Assembly (NCBI GenBank): GCA_964606405.1
Contig: CAZSGH010000003.1
Coordinates: 1-64,000 of the forward strand
Source of the DNA: GCA-002282575 sp964606405
GTDB lineage: Bacteria; Pseudomonadota; Gammaproteobacteria; Thiomicrospirales; Thiomicrospiraceae
Length of the DNA: 64,000 nucleotides
Direction of reading: 5' to 3'
The position numbers and the translations under genes are program-made. The notes under the pieces were generated by a model that did not search any database, had not been told where the DNA came from, and saw only the letters and a list, made by a program, of their open reading frames with translations. How positions within the stretch are numbered: the first letter of the stretch is position 1; each line of letters opens with the position of its first letter. Positions 15,777 through 24,472 of the stretch are shown piece after piece.

Positions 15777-17383
15777 CCGAACAAGACCAAAAACGCCTAG
15801 GCACGACCCTATGGGCGATTGCCGATGACTTACGAGGGGCAATGGATCCCGATGATTTTCGAGACTATATGCTCTCGTTTCTGTTCTTGCGCTATTTGTC
15901 GGACAACTACGAGTTAGCGGTTAAAAAAGAATTGGGTTCGGACTATCCCGATGTGACCGAAGGGGGTAATTCCCCTTTAGCGCAATGGTACAGCGACAAC
16001 AGCGATGATATCAGCGAATTTGAAAAGCTCATGCGTCGTAAGGTGCATTATGTCATTAAGCCGCCTTACCTCTGGACAAGCCTTGCCGAAATGGCGCGCA
16101 CCCAGCACACCGACTTGCTCAAAACCCTGCAAGAAGGGTTTAAGTATATCGAAACCGAATCCTTTCAAAGCACTTTCCAAGGCTTGTTTTCGGAGATTAA
16201 CCTCAGTTCCGATAAGTTAGGCAAACGCTACGAAGATCGTAATGCCAAGCTTTGCACCATTATTACCAAAATTGCCGAGGGTATTTCTAAGTTTTCGACC
16301 AGCAGCGATGTCTTGGGTGATGCTTACGAATACCTGATTGGTCAGTTTGCCGCTGGGTCGGGCAAAAAAGCGGGTGAGTTTTATACACCGCAACAAATTT
16401 CGACCATTTTGTCCGATATTGTCGTGCTCGATAGCCAAGACCCCAGCGCAGGTAAGCGCGAACGATTGGATAAAGTGCTCGATTTTGCGTGTGGTTCTGG
16501 CTCGTTATTGCTCAATGTGCGTAAACACTTGGGGGCACAGGGTATTGGTAAAATTTTCGGACAAGAAAAGAATATCACTACCTATAACCTTGCTCGTATG
16601 AATATGCTGTTGCATGGTGTGAAAGATTCTGAATTCGAGATTTTTCACGGCGATACCTTACTGAACGAATGGGATATGCTGAGCGAGCTGAATCCCACCA
16701 AAAAAGTCGAGTTTAATGCCATTGTCGCCAATCCACCCTTTAGCTACCGTTGGGAACCTAAAGAAGAAATGGCGAAAGATTTTCGCTTTAACAGTTATGG
16801 CTTAGCACCCAAGTCGGCAGCAGATTTTGCCTTTTTACTGCATGGGTTTCACTTTTTAGCCAAAGATGGCGTGATGGCGATTGTGCTACCGCATGGTGTA
16901 TTGTTCCGTGGCGGCGCAGAAGAAAAAATTCGTAAAAAGCTATTGCAAGACGGGCATATTGATACGGTCATTGGCTTGCCAGCAAACCTGTTTTATTCGA
17001 CGGGTATCCCTGTGTGCATTCTGGTATTGAAAAAGTGCAAAAAGCCCGATGATGTGTTGTTTATCAACGCCAGCGAGCACTTTGAAAAAGGGAAACGTCA
17101 GAATAAGCTGTTGCCAGAGCATATCCAAAAGATTGTTTCGACCTACCAATATCGAACCGAAGCAGTGCGCTATTCGCGCCGTGTGTCGATGGATGAAATC
17201 GCACAAAATGATTTTAACCTAAATATCTCGCGCTATATCAGCACTGCGCAAGCAGAAGTACAAATTGATTTACAAGTAGTGAATGCTGAGTTGTTGGCGG
17301 TTGAGCAAAAGCGCGTAGCAGCGGCTAAACAGCATAATGCGTTTTTGCGCGAGTTGGGTTTACCTGAGTTGCCTGTATCATGA
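15773..17383 (+). CDS. hsdM: Type I restriction methyltransferase HsdM
   Basis: A 536-residue N6-adenine methyltransferase. A helical amino-terminal domain starts MTEQDQKRLGTTLWAIADDL. The SAM-binding block is DFACGSGSL near residues 237-245 and the catalytic NPPF is at 320-323. With HsdS it methylates the target; with HsdR it restricts. The amino terminus resembles EcoR124-type (IC) methylases, the class that hosts PrrC in E. coli. Placing M last, after rhuM, is unusual. The ATGA at its stop leads straight into the thiS region, so the block ends flush against the thiamine genes. Confidence 0.95.
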   Translation: MTEQDQKRLGTTLWAIADDLRGAMDPDDFRDYMLSFLFLRYLSDNYELAVKKELGSDYPDVTEGGNSPLAQWYSDNSDDISEFEKLMRRKVHYVIKPPYLWTSLAEMARTQHTDLLKTLQEGFKYIETESFQSTFQGLFSEINLSSDKLGKRYEDRNAKLCTIITKIAEGISKFSTSSDVLGDAYEYLIGQFAAGSGKKAGEFYTPQQISTILSDIVVLDSQDPSAGKRERLDKVLDFACGSGSLLLNVRKHLGAQGIGKIFGQEKNITTYNLARMNMLLHGVKDSEFEIFHGDTLLNEWDMLSELNPTKKVEFNAIVANPPFSYRWEPKEEMAKDFRFNSYGLAPKSAADFAFLLHGFHFLAKDGVMAIVLPHGVLFRGGAEEKIRKKLLQDGHIDTVIGLPANLFYSTGIPVCILVLKKCKKPDDVLFINASEHFEKGKRQNKLLPEHIQKIVSTYQYRTEAVRYSRRVSMDEIAQNDFNLNISRYISTAQAEVQIDLQVVNAELLAVEQKRVAAAKQHNAFLRELGLPELPVS

Positions 17384-17403
17384 AAGAACAAAAGGAAAAC
17401 AAC

Positions 17404-17631
17404 ATGAGTTGTACCCAATGCGCCACCATTGTGGTGTCGTTTAATGGCGAAAGTTTTGCCTTGCATCAAGGCATGATGTTGGCTGATTTTTTGCAAGGTC
17501 GCGGTTATGCACCTGAGCAGCGCATGGCGTGTGCCATCAATACCAAGTTTGTACCTAAGGGGCAGTATGCAACGACAGAACTACACAACGGTGACCGCAT
17601 CGATGTGGTTGCGCCTGTTCAGGGCGGCTAA
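17404..17631 (+). CDS. thiS: Sulfur carrier protein ThiS
   Basis: A 75-residue ubiquitin-fold protein ending in the required Gly-Gly (PVQGG). Adenylation and thiocarboxylation of this terminus supply sulfur for the thiazole made by ThiG. The ATG at 17404 follows AAGGAAAACAAC; an in-frame ATG at 17380 overlaps the hsdM stop and would add eight lysine-rich residues (MKEQKENN), probably not native. The 148 bases to thiG contain a weak hairpin GCTAC-TTTA-GTAGC and no gene. thiF is not in the window. Confidence 0.93.
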   Translation: MSCTQCATIVVSFNGESFALHQGMMLADFLQGRGYAPEQRMACAINTKFVPKGQYATTELHNGDRIDVVAPVQGG

Positions 17632-17779
17632 TAAAAATTCAATTAAGGAGCGCTAACTGCGTTAAAAACCCTCTCAAAAAAAGCAGCTACTTTAGTAGCC
17701 TTACTTTTTTTGCTTCAGGCTTTCGCCTTGTTATCCTCTCCTTACTTGAGATTTTTATGTTTAATAAATAGGAATCAAT

Positions 17780-18562
17780 ATGTCATTTACATTAGCAGGT
17801 ATAACATTAAACAGTCGTTTTTTTATCGGCTCATCGTTGTATCCATCACCGCAGCACATGCAAGACTCGGTAAAAGCCAGTGGTGCAGAGGTGATTACAG
17901 TTGGGTTGCGTCGCTTGAATCCGCAAGCAGGTGGCGGTAATGCCTATTGGTCGATGATTCAAGATACGGGATGCCAGTTATTGCCCAATACTGCTGGCTG
18001 TTATACGGCACAAGAAGCGATTACCACCGCACAGATGGCGCGTGAGATTTTCGGCACCGATTGGATTAAATTAGAAACCATTGGTGATGACTACAATTTG
18101 CAACCGCACCCGTTGGAGTTGCTAAAGGCGGCAGAAGCTTTAGTAAAAGATGGGTTTAAGGTGTTTGCCTACACCACCGATGACTTGGTTCTGGCGCTCA
18201 AACTTTACGACTTGGGGGTGACGGCGATTATGCCTTGGGCGGCTCCGATTGGTACGGCATTGGGTCCGATTAACCTTTATGCTCTCGAGGCGATTCGTGC
18301 TCGGTTGCCCGATGCTTTCTTAGTGGTCGATGCAGGGCTGGGTGTGCCCAGTCATGCCGCTAAGGTGATGGAATTGGGCTATGATGCTTGTCTACTCAAC
18401 TCTGCGGTGGCACAAGCCGCCGACCCTGTCAAAATGGCAAAAGCCTTTGGCTTGGCAATTGAAGCAGGGCGTTTGGGCTATGAGTCAGGTGCGATTCCTT
18501 CACGTCCCACGGCGCAAGCGTCAACGCCGACCTTGGGTACGCCGTTTTGGCATCAAGGCTAA
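17780..18562 (+). CDS. thiG: Thiazole synthase ThiG
   Basis: A 260-residue TIM-barrel enzyme that joins deoxyxylulose phosphate, the iminoglycine unit from ThiO and sulfur from ThiS into thiazole phosphate. The Schiff-base lysine is K97 in WIKLETIGDD. Phosphate-binding blocks near PWAAPIGTALGP and VDAGLGVPSHAAKVMELG are intact. AGGAATCAAT precedes the ATG at 17780. It belongs with thiS and thiDE; the thiC-thiO half of the pathway is separated from it by the restriction block. Confidence 0.97.
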   Translation: MSFTLAGITLNSRFFIGSSLYPSPQHMQDSVKASGAEVITVGLRRLNPQAGGGNAYWSMIQDTGCQLLPNTAGCYTAQEAITTAQMAREIFGTDWIKLETIGDDYNLQPHPLELLKAAEALVKDGFKVFAYTTDDLVLALKLYDLGVTAIMPWAAPIGTALGPINLYALEAIRARLPDAFLVVDAGLGVPSHAAKVMELGYDACLLNSAVAQAADPVKMAKAFGLAIEAGRLGYESGAIPSRPTAQASTPTLGTPFWHQG

Positions 18563-18678
18563 TTTTTTGCTAAATCAAAAACCTTTTTGTCAGCTGCGCC
18601 TTGCTGTACTATTTTGTACAGCTAGCGGTTTGCTTTCTCGATCTTTTTAATTTATCACTAAAATTACAAGTAGACCAC

Positions 18679-20178
18679 ATGCGTAATCAAAAACCCGCTT
18701 GCCTCCTCACCATCGCGGGTCACGACCCATCTAGTGGTGCAGGCTTGTCTGCCGATATGGCAGCCGCTCATGCCTTGGGTGTGCCTTGTTGCAGTGCGAT
18801 CACCGCATTAACTGTGCAAAACTCGCAAGGCGTGTCGGCGGTGCATCCTGTGCTACCCAAAATCATGCAAGCACAGGTGGAAGCTTTGCTTGCCGATATG
18901 CCGATTGTGGCGATTAAAATCGGTATGATTGGTAGCCGCGCGATGGTGTCGCGTTTGGTCACCATTCTTGCCGATGTGGATGTCCCTATTGTGTTGGATA
19001 CAGTTTTCAAAGCCAGTATCGGCGAAAATCTGCTCGATACGGGGGCACGATTGATGTTTACCACCCGTTTACTACCGATGGCAACGCTGATTACGCCTAA
19101 TATTCCTGAAGCAGAGCAATTAACAGGGTTGACCATCGACAGTCGTGAACAACAATTAGCAGCGGCAGAAGCCTTATTGAGCATGGGGGCGAAAGCTGTA
19201 TTGCTTAAAGGTGGACATTTTGCCGATGCCTTAGCCGCAGATTTATTACTGGAACGAGGCAAAGCACCCGTCTGGCTGATTGCGCCCACGATTGAATCGT
19301 ACCATAGTCATGGTTCGGGGTGCGTATTAGCGAGTAGTATTGCTGCGGGTTTGGTTCAAGGGTTATCCTTAGTGGCGGCAGTGGTGCAAGCCAAAGCACG
19401 CGTGCATGGCGGTATCGCCCATAGTCACGTTTTAGGGCAGGGTGTGGGGGCTGTCGCACCGTGGGGTTGGCAGCCTAATTCGGCTCATTTTCCGTGGTTG
19501 GTCGTTGGAGATTGTCCTAGCGGTTTGCCAAAAGCCTTTCCCCCCATGATGCAGTCGATGGGGCTTTATCCGATTGTGGCAACAGCTGATGCGCTAATGC
19601 CTTTATTGCAGGCGGGTTGTCGCACACTCCAACTGCGTGTTAAGTCGGATGATGTTGCTTGGGTTCAAGCCAATATTCAGCAGGCAGTGCGCTTGTGCGC
19701 TGACTATGCCGATAGCCAATTGTTCATTAATGATCATTGGCATGTTGCGATTGAAGCGGGCGCTTTCGGCGTGCATTTAGGGCAAGAAGACTGGCAAGCT
19801 TTGTCTGATGCAGATAAAGATGTTTTGCGTGCAAGCGGATTGCGATTAGGATTAAGTACGCATAACTTGGCGGAAATGGCATTCGCTCATGCTGCGCGTC
19901 CGAGTTATATTGCGATTGGTCCTTTGTTTGGCACAACCAGTAAGCAAGTCGAGCATGCCGCTGTTGGTTTAGATAACTTACGAGCATGGGTAGGTTGGCT
20001 CGTGCCCGCTTATCCTGTGGTGACGATTGGTGGCATTGAAGCCAAAGACATCGCGGCGGTAAAAGCCTGTGGTGTCGATGGTATTGCCGTGATTGGTGCG
20101 GTTAAAGCGCATTCTGATGAGCAAGTAGAAGGTAAGACAAAGCAGTTAATTGCATTATGGCATCAATCAGCCGGTTAA
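18679..20178 (+). CDS. thiDE: Fused HMP(-P) kinase / thiamine phosphate synthase (ThiD-ThiE)
   Basis: A 499-residue bifunctional protein. Residues 1-270 are ThiD (LTIAGHDPSSGAG substrate loop; anion-hole motif G212-S-G-C215), phosphorylating hydroxymethylpyrimidine phosphate. Residues from about 295 are ThiE (SMGLYPIVATADAL, LFINDHWHVAIEAGAFGVHL, YIAIGPLFGTTSK, TIGGIE), coupling pyrimidine and thiazole to thiamine phosphate. The ATG at 18679 (MRNQKPACLLTIAG) is chosen; an earlier in-frame ATG at 18601 would add 26 hydrophobic residues foreign to the family. No strong ribosome site is visible. The end overlaps a convergent cysteine-rich gene by 12 bases. Confidence 0.95.
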   Translation: MRNQKPACLLTIAGHDPSSGAGLSADMAAAHALGVPCCSAITALTVQNSQGVSAVHPVLPKIMQAQVEALLADMPIVAIKIGMIGSRAMVSRLVTILADVDVPIVLDTVFKASIGENLLDTGARLMFTTRLLPMATLITPNIPEAEQLTGLTIDSREQQLAAAEALLSMGAKAVLLKGGHFADALAADLLLERGKAPVWLIAPTIESYHSHGSGCVLASSIAAGLVQGLSLVAAVVQAKARVHGGIAHSHVLGQGVGAVAPWGWQPNSAHFPWLVVGDCPSGLPKAFPPMMQSMGLYPIVATADALMPLLQAGCRTLQLRVKSDDVAWVQANIQQAVRLCADYADSQLFINDHWHVAIEAGAFGVHLGQEDWQALSDADKDVLRASGLRLGLSTHNLAEMAFAHAARPSYIAIGPLFGTTSKQVEHAAVGLDNLRAWVGWLVPAYPVVTIGGIEAKDIAAVKACGVDGIAVIGAVKAHSDEQVEGKTKQLIALWHQSAG

Positions 20179-20418
20179 TACTTCTAACTCCGTTAAATAA
20201 CGCATCGCATCTTCACGGCAGTTGCCGCACATTTCTAGCGAAGGTTGCAAACTACCACAGACCTTAGGGCGTTCTGTTTTACCAAATAAGTCACAACGCA
20301 ACAGGGCGTCTAGGTGTAAACAAGGCACGCCAGCAGGTTTGCCTTGTGGGTGCTTGGGCATAGAAGAGCTAATTGACGGTGCAATGCAACAAGCCGCACA
20401 GCTGCTACGACAGTCCAT
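20167..20418 (-). CDS. YkgJ-family cysteine-cluster protein
   Basis: An 83-residue protein with the pattern CRSSCAACC near the start, then C33, C42, C54, C64 and C67, typical of the YkgJ/CxxCxxCC family thought to bind zinc or an iron-sulfur cluster. Function is unknown. Its ATG overlaps the end of waaA by 14 bases, so it is read after waaA, and its end overlaps convergent thiDE. Confidence 0.8.
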   Translation of the reverse strand: MDCRSSCAACCIAPSISSSMPKHPQGKPAGVPCLHLDALLRCDLFGKTERPKVCGSLQPSLEMCGNCREDAMRYLTELEVLTG

Positions 20419-21643
20419 GCGTTTGTCCTGCCAGTCGGCAATAGGTTTCTAAAATCTGTCCTTGGTTTGTTGCTAACCAGTGCTGCCCGCTTGTTGCTTT
20501 CTGTGCGGTAGTTTCAGGTTGAGACAATAGGTGTATTATTTGGTTTAACAGATCATTCATCTTATCTGTTTGAATGAGCGCGCCCGTTGGGATGAGGGCT
20601 TCGACTTCTTGTGCAAAATCGCGCATATCAGGACCACACAACACTAATTTGCCTAAGCGAATCGCTTCCAGTGGGTTTTGTCCACCTTTGGGCGCAAAAC
20701 TGCCGCCCATAATGACCAGTTCGGCATGTGCCATCCATGCTTGTAGCTCACCAAAGGTGTCGCTAAGAATAATACCGCCTGTTTGTTCTGGTGCAACGCT
20801 ACGTTGACTGAACCTAGTATTGGCTTTGCTTAGTTGTTGGGCAATGTCATTGCCGCGTTTGGGATGACGCGGAACGATGACGAGTTTTGGTAATTCGGGA
20901 TGCGCTTGCCATAAGGTTGCCAATTCGATTTCTTCTGGTGCATGCGTCGAACCAAAGACAACATAGGGTTGGTTATATAAGCGTGGTAAGTCCGCTGGCG
21001 GTGTGTCGCACCATTTCAAATTGCCGAACACGTGTAAATGCTGACCTGTTATGCCGAGCTGTCGAAAGTCCGCTAGGTCTTGTTCGTTACGACACGCAAT
21101 GAGGTATACGGAATGGTCAAGCAGCTTAACCAACAATTTTCGCCACCAACGTGGCGCATTAAGGGTTTTATGCGTGATGCGAGCGTTAATCAGATTGATG
21201 CGCATACCACGCTGTTTGACTTGTGTGATGAGGGTTGGCCAAAACTCGGTTTCGACTAGCCAAAGTTGCGGACAATCTATACGGGATAAAAATCGGTTAA
21301 TTGTCCAGCGCCAGTCGATGGGTAATACGCGCAACTGAACGCCGGTTAAATGGGCGAAACGACGTTGCGCTTGTTGTTGTCCTGTGGGGGTGAAGGTGGT
21401 AATAAACAGTTGCTTGCCTTGTGCTTGCAAGGCTTCGATTAATGGTGCGGCGGCATTGACTTCGCCCACCGAGGCGCAATGAAGCCAAATGTCTGCCTGT
21501 ATCTGTGTTGTTATGCCTAATCGATCACTCAGCAATGACCAACTTTTTTGTTGCCACGCCTCACGTAATAGCCACAAGAATAACACGGGGCTGAGAAAAA
21601 TGAGTAATAAGCGATAAAGCAAATATTCTTTTGTGTGTTTCAT
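20405..21643 (-). CDS. waaA: Kdo transferase WaaA (KdtA)
   Basis: A 412-residue GT-30 glycosyltransferase with an amino-terminal membrane anchor (YRLLLIFLSPVLFLWLL). Blocks LWLHCASVGEVNAAAPLI and TTFTPTGQQQA mark the acceptor domain; GGSFAPKGGQNPLEAIRLGK marks the nucleotide-sugar domain. It transfers Kdo from CMP-Kdo to lipid IVA at the cytoplasmic face. The ATG at 21643 is preferred over TTG at 21649. It is divergent from kdnA, so the sugar it adds here may be 8-amino-Kdo. Confidence 0.95.
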   Translation of the reverse strand: MKHTKEYLLYRLLLIFLSPVLFLWLLREAWQQKSWSLLSDRLGITTQIQADIWLHCASVGEVNAAAPLIEALQAQGKQLFITTFTPTGQQQAQRRFAHLTGVQLRVLPIDWRWTINRFLSRIDCPQLWLVETEFWPTLITQVKQRGMRINLINARITHKTLNAPRWWRKLLVKLLDHSVYLIACRNEQDLADFRQLGITGQHLHVFGNLKWCDTPPADLPRLYNQPYVVFGSTHAPEEIELATLWQAHPELPKLVIVPRHPKRGNDIAQQLSKANTRFSQRSVAPEQTGGIILSDTFGELQAWMAHAELVIMGGSFAPKGGQNPLEAIRLGKLVLCGPDMRDFAQEVEALIPTGALIQTDKMNDLLNQIIHLLSQPETTAQKATSGQHWLATNQGQILETYCRLAGQTHGLS

Positions 21644-21719
21644 ATACAAAGTGTAGCCGATTTTGTCTTAACTGGCTAAAATCATCTTATTATTTGCGAA
21701 TTACATCAGGAATCACACA

Positions 21720-22910
21720 ATGCCAGGTTTTGAATGGATGGGCGCCGAAGAAAAGGCCGAGATTAACCAAGTGCTCGATCAGGGCTTTATTTTTCGCTAC
21801 AACTTCGATGGTGTGCGCAATAATGTCTGGAAAGCGCGCGAAATGGAAAGCATGCTGTGTGAGCGTATGCATACCAAACATGCGCATTTGGTTTCGAGTG
21901 GCACTTCTGCATTGTGTACTGCCTTAACGGCGATGGGCGTGGGTGCTGGCGATGAAGTGATTGTGCCGACCTTTACCTTTGTTGCCAGTGTGGAAGCTGT
22001 TGTGTCTTTGGGCGCGATTCCCGTATTTGCCGATGTTGATGATACCTTGTGTTTGTCGGCTGCTGCGATTGAGGCGGTGATTACTCCCCGTACCAAAGCG
22101 ATTAATGTTGTGCAAATGTGCGGCGGTATGGCGGATATGGATGCCATTTTAGCCGTAGCGAAAAAACATAAGCTGTTGGTGTTAGAAGATGCCTGTCAAG
22201 CCATTGGTGGTAGCTATAAAGGCAAACCTTTGGGTAGTATTGGTGACGCAGGGTGTTTCTCGTTCGATTCAGTCAAAACCATTACCTGCGGTGAAGGTGG
22301 TGGTATTATCACCAACAACGAAACCATCTACAATAACAGCCACATGTATTCTGATCACGGACATGACCACGTTGGCAACGACCGTGGTGCTGAAAGCCAT
22401 CCGATTATGGGACTCAATTATCGCCTGTCGGATTTGAATGCCGCTATGGGAGTTGCTCAGTTACGTAAGCTCGATGATATGATTGCCGTTCAGCGTAAAA
22501 ACAAAGCGATGCTTAAAAACGCATTAAGCCAATTTGCCGAAGTGTCTTTTCGACGCATCCCAGATCCAGAAGGGGATCAGGCGGGTTTCTTAACCTTTAT
22601 GTTGCCAACTGAAGCACGCACCATCGAGATCAATCAAAAGCTGAAAGAAGCGGGCGTTGATGGCTGTTTCTACTGGTATGTGAATAACTGGCACTACATC
22701 AAAAATTGGCCACAAATTCAACATATGGTTGGCGCAGCTAAATTGCCGATTCACTTAAATGACAACATTCCCGATTACACCAAGTTGGATACCTCAGCAT
22801 CGGATGCCATTATGAGCCGCAGCATTTCGATGCTGATTAAACTCAGTTGGAGCGAGGCCGATATTGCAGCCCGCATCGAAAAACTTAATACTGTCTTTGC
22901 AGGAGCATAA
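21720..22910 (+). CDS. kdnA: 8-amino-3,8-dideoxy-octulosonate transaminase KdnA
   Basis: A 396-residue PLP enzyme of the DegT/DnrJ/EryC1/StrS fold, with VSSGTSALCTAL, VIVPTFTFVAS, LEDACQAIGG and Schiff-base K186 in FDSVKTITCGEGGG. The neighbours identify it: the next gene is a KdnB-type oxidase and kdsB follows, matching the Shewanella 8-amino-Kdo cluster. KdnA aminates the 8-oxo sugar produced by KdnB. AGGAATCACACA precedes the ATG. Confidence 0.9.
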   Translation: MPGFEWMGAEEKAEINQVLDQGFIFRYNFDGVRNNVWKAREMESMLCERMHTKHAHLVSSGTSALCTALTAMGVGAGDEVIVPTFTFVASVEAVVSLGAIPVFADVDDTLCLSAAAIEAVITPRTKAINVVQMCGGMADMDAILAVAKKHKLLVLEDACQAIGGSYKGKPLGSIGDAGCFSFDSVKTITCGEGGGIITNNETIYNNSHMYSDHGHDHVGNDRGAESHPIMGLNYRLSDLNAAMGVAQLRKLDDMIAVQRKNKAMLKNALSQFAEVSFRRIPDPEGDQAGFLTFMLPTEARTIEINQKLKEAGVDGCFYWYVNNWHYIKNWPQIQHMVGAAKLPIHLNDNIPDYTKLDTSASDAIMSRSISMLIKLSWSEADIAARIEKLNTVFAGA

Positions 22911-22915
22911 GGATA

Positions 22916-23025
22916 GTCTGAGTAAATGCACGTCGTTTTTTATTCAGACATCCTTGTGTCGTTTAATTGTTGGTGGAAGGGTATTAGGAACAAGCAAAAG
23001 TCTGTTTTTTTGCAGCCCTTCCCCC
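22916..23025 (+). repeat. Possible degenerate copy of the palindromic intergenic repeat
   Basis: A hairpin GTCTGAGTAAA...TTATTCAGAC is followed by GGTGGAAGGG and, 52 bases on, CCCTTCCCCC. The layout matches the window's repeat family but the sequence match is weak. It fills the kdnA-kdnB gap. Confidence 0.25.
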
Positions 23026-23067
23026 AAGTCCCTATCCCTTTGATATTTTGTAAGAGGTTACTCAATT

Positions 23068-24150
23068 ATGTCAGCAGCCCCCATGTTTCGTAATTTCAAA
23101 TGTGTGCCACGCATGGTTTTTGGTCGTGGCGCGTTCAATCAATTAGACAGCATCCTTGAAGAACAACGCCAAAAAGGTAGCGGTTGGGTGGTGTTTATTG
23201 TCGATGACATCCATCAAAATCGTGAATTAGCCAATCGTATTCCCGTTAAAGAAGGGGATTTGGTGATTTGGGCAAATGTTAAAAAAGAACCCAGCACCAT
23301 TCAGGTTGATGCCTATACCGATCAGGTTAAAGCGCACGCATCAACGCAGGCAAGTAGCGTCATCGGTATTGGCGGCGGCTCAGTGCTCGATTTGGCAAAA
23401 GCGGTATCGCTGATGCTGACCAATGAAGGCGGTTCGGCTAAGTATCAGGGTTGGGATTTGATTCAAAATGCAGCCGTACATCACATGGGTATCCCGACTT
23501 TGTCGGGCACTGGTGCAGAAGCATCGCGTACAGCGGTACTCACAGGACCTGAACGTAAGCTTGGCTTAAATTCTGATTTTACTGTTTACGATCAAATTAT
23601 GATGGACCCTGAACTGATTGCGGGTGTACCGAAGAACCAATGGTTCTACACAGGCATGGATTGCTATATTCATGGCATTGAAGCCTTAAACGGCACGTTT
23701 ATTAACGAGTTTGCACGTGCTTTTGGTGATAAGTCGCTTAATTTATGCCGTGAAGTCTATTTAGAAGATCATCCCGAAAGCGATGAAAAATTGATGATGG
23801 CGAGCTACATGGGTGGTATGAGCATTGCCTACTCGCAAGTTGGCGCATGCCATGCGTTGTCTTACGGCTTGTCGTATGTCTTTGGCTACCATCATGGTAT
23901 CGGCAACTGTATCGCTTTCGACGTACTCGATGGCTACTATGGCGATGGCGTGAAAGAGTTCCGTGAAATGGTCAAAAAGCACGACATCGATATTCCGAAA
24001 AACCTATCCGCCACTTGGTCAGAAAACGATATCGACCGCATGATTAAGATTTGCAAAGGCATGAAACCTTTATGGCAAAACGTCTACGGCGACGACTGGG
24101 AACGTGAAGTCACCGATGATAAATTGCGTGCGCTCTATAAGCGGATGTAA
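23068..24150 (+). CDS. kdnB: 3-deoxy-octulosonate 8-oxidase KdnB
   Basis: A 360-residue iron-type alcohol dehydrogenase. The nucleotide-binding GIGGGSVLDLAKAVSLM is near residue 97, and metal-binding histidines lie in MDCYIHGIEAL, ACHALSYGLSYVFGYHHGIGN. KdnB oxidises the C8 hydroxyl of Kdo to the aldehyde that KdnA aminates. Start MSAAPMFRNFKCVPRMVFG follows AAGAGGTTACTCAATT. It sits between kdnA and kdsB, which supports this assignment over a generic alcohol dehydrogenase. Confidence 0.9.
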   Translation: MSAAPMFRNFKCVPRMVFGRGAFNQLDSILEEQRQKGSGWVVFIVDDIHQNRELANRIPVKEGDLVIWANVKKEPSTIQVDAYTDQVKAHASTQASSVIGIGGGSVLDLAKAVSLMLTNEGGSAKYQGWDLIQNAAVHHMGIPTLSGTGAEASRTAVLTGPERKLGLNSDFTVYDQIMMDPELIAGVPKNQWFYTGMDCYIHGIEALNGTFINEFARAFGDKSLNLCREVYLEDHPESDEKLMMASYMGGMSIAYSQVGACHALSYGLSYVFGYHHGIGNCIAFDVLDGYYGDGVKEFREMVKKHDIDIPKNLSATWSENDIDRMIKICKGMKPLWQNVYGDDWEREVTDDKLRALYKRM

Positions 24151-24220
24151 CGGATGGTAGTACTTTATTTCATGAGTAGACGCACTATTTTTGTTTTGAT
24201 AGATATGAAAAGTACTCTAT

Positions 24221-24448
24221 ATGTCATCAGGTGATTTTGTAGATAAGTTCCTTAGTGTTGCTAGTATTATTCGCTTAACTCTGGTTGTGGTGGTAGCTGT
24301 CCCTCCGCTGTTAGTATTTATGCTTGTACCAGTTAGCGAGTGGGTTTTTCAATGGCTAATTGCTGTTTTATTACTTAGTTTGATAATTGGGCTACTCATT
24401 CACTTTTTTGACTTAAGAAAAAAGCGAAAAAAAGAAATTAAAGATTAG
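24221..24448 (+). CDS. Small two-helix membrane protein, unrecognised
   Basis: 75 residues: a short polar start, membrane helices at about 17-38 (IRLTLVVVVAVPPLLVFMLV) and 44-62 (FQWLIAVLLLSLIIGLLIHFF), then a lysine-rich tail (RKKRKKEIKD), consistent with an inner-membrane protein with cytoplasmic tail. No family recognised. It lies between kdnB and kdsB on the same strand. The ribosome site is weak, so it may be non-functional. Confidence 0.55.
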   Translation: MSSGDFVDKFLSVASIIRLTLVVVVAVPPLLVFMLVPVSEWVFQWLIAVLLLSLIIGLLIHFFDLRKKRKKEIKD

Positions 24449-24472
24449 TCCGGTTTGTGTTAAGAGAGTTTT

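Noticed and set aside
17632..17779. Possible terminator between thiS and thiG
   Set aside because: The stem GCTAC-TTTA-GTAGC is short and followed by CCTTAC before the T run, so termination is doubtful.
21797..22147. Long antisense open frame within kdnA
   Set aside because: It mirrors the codon pattern of a conserved gene, has no ribosome site and no family-like sequence.
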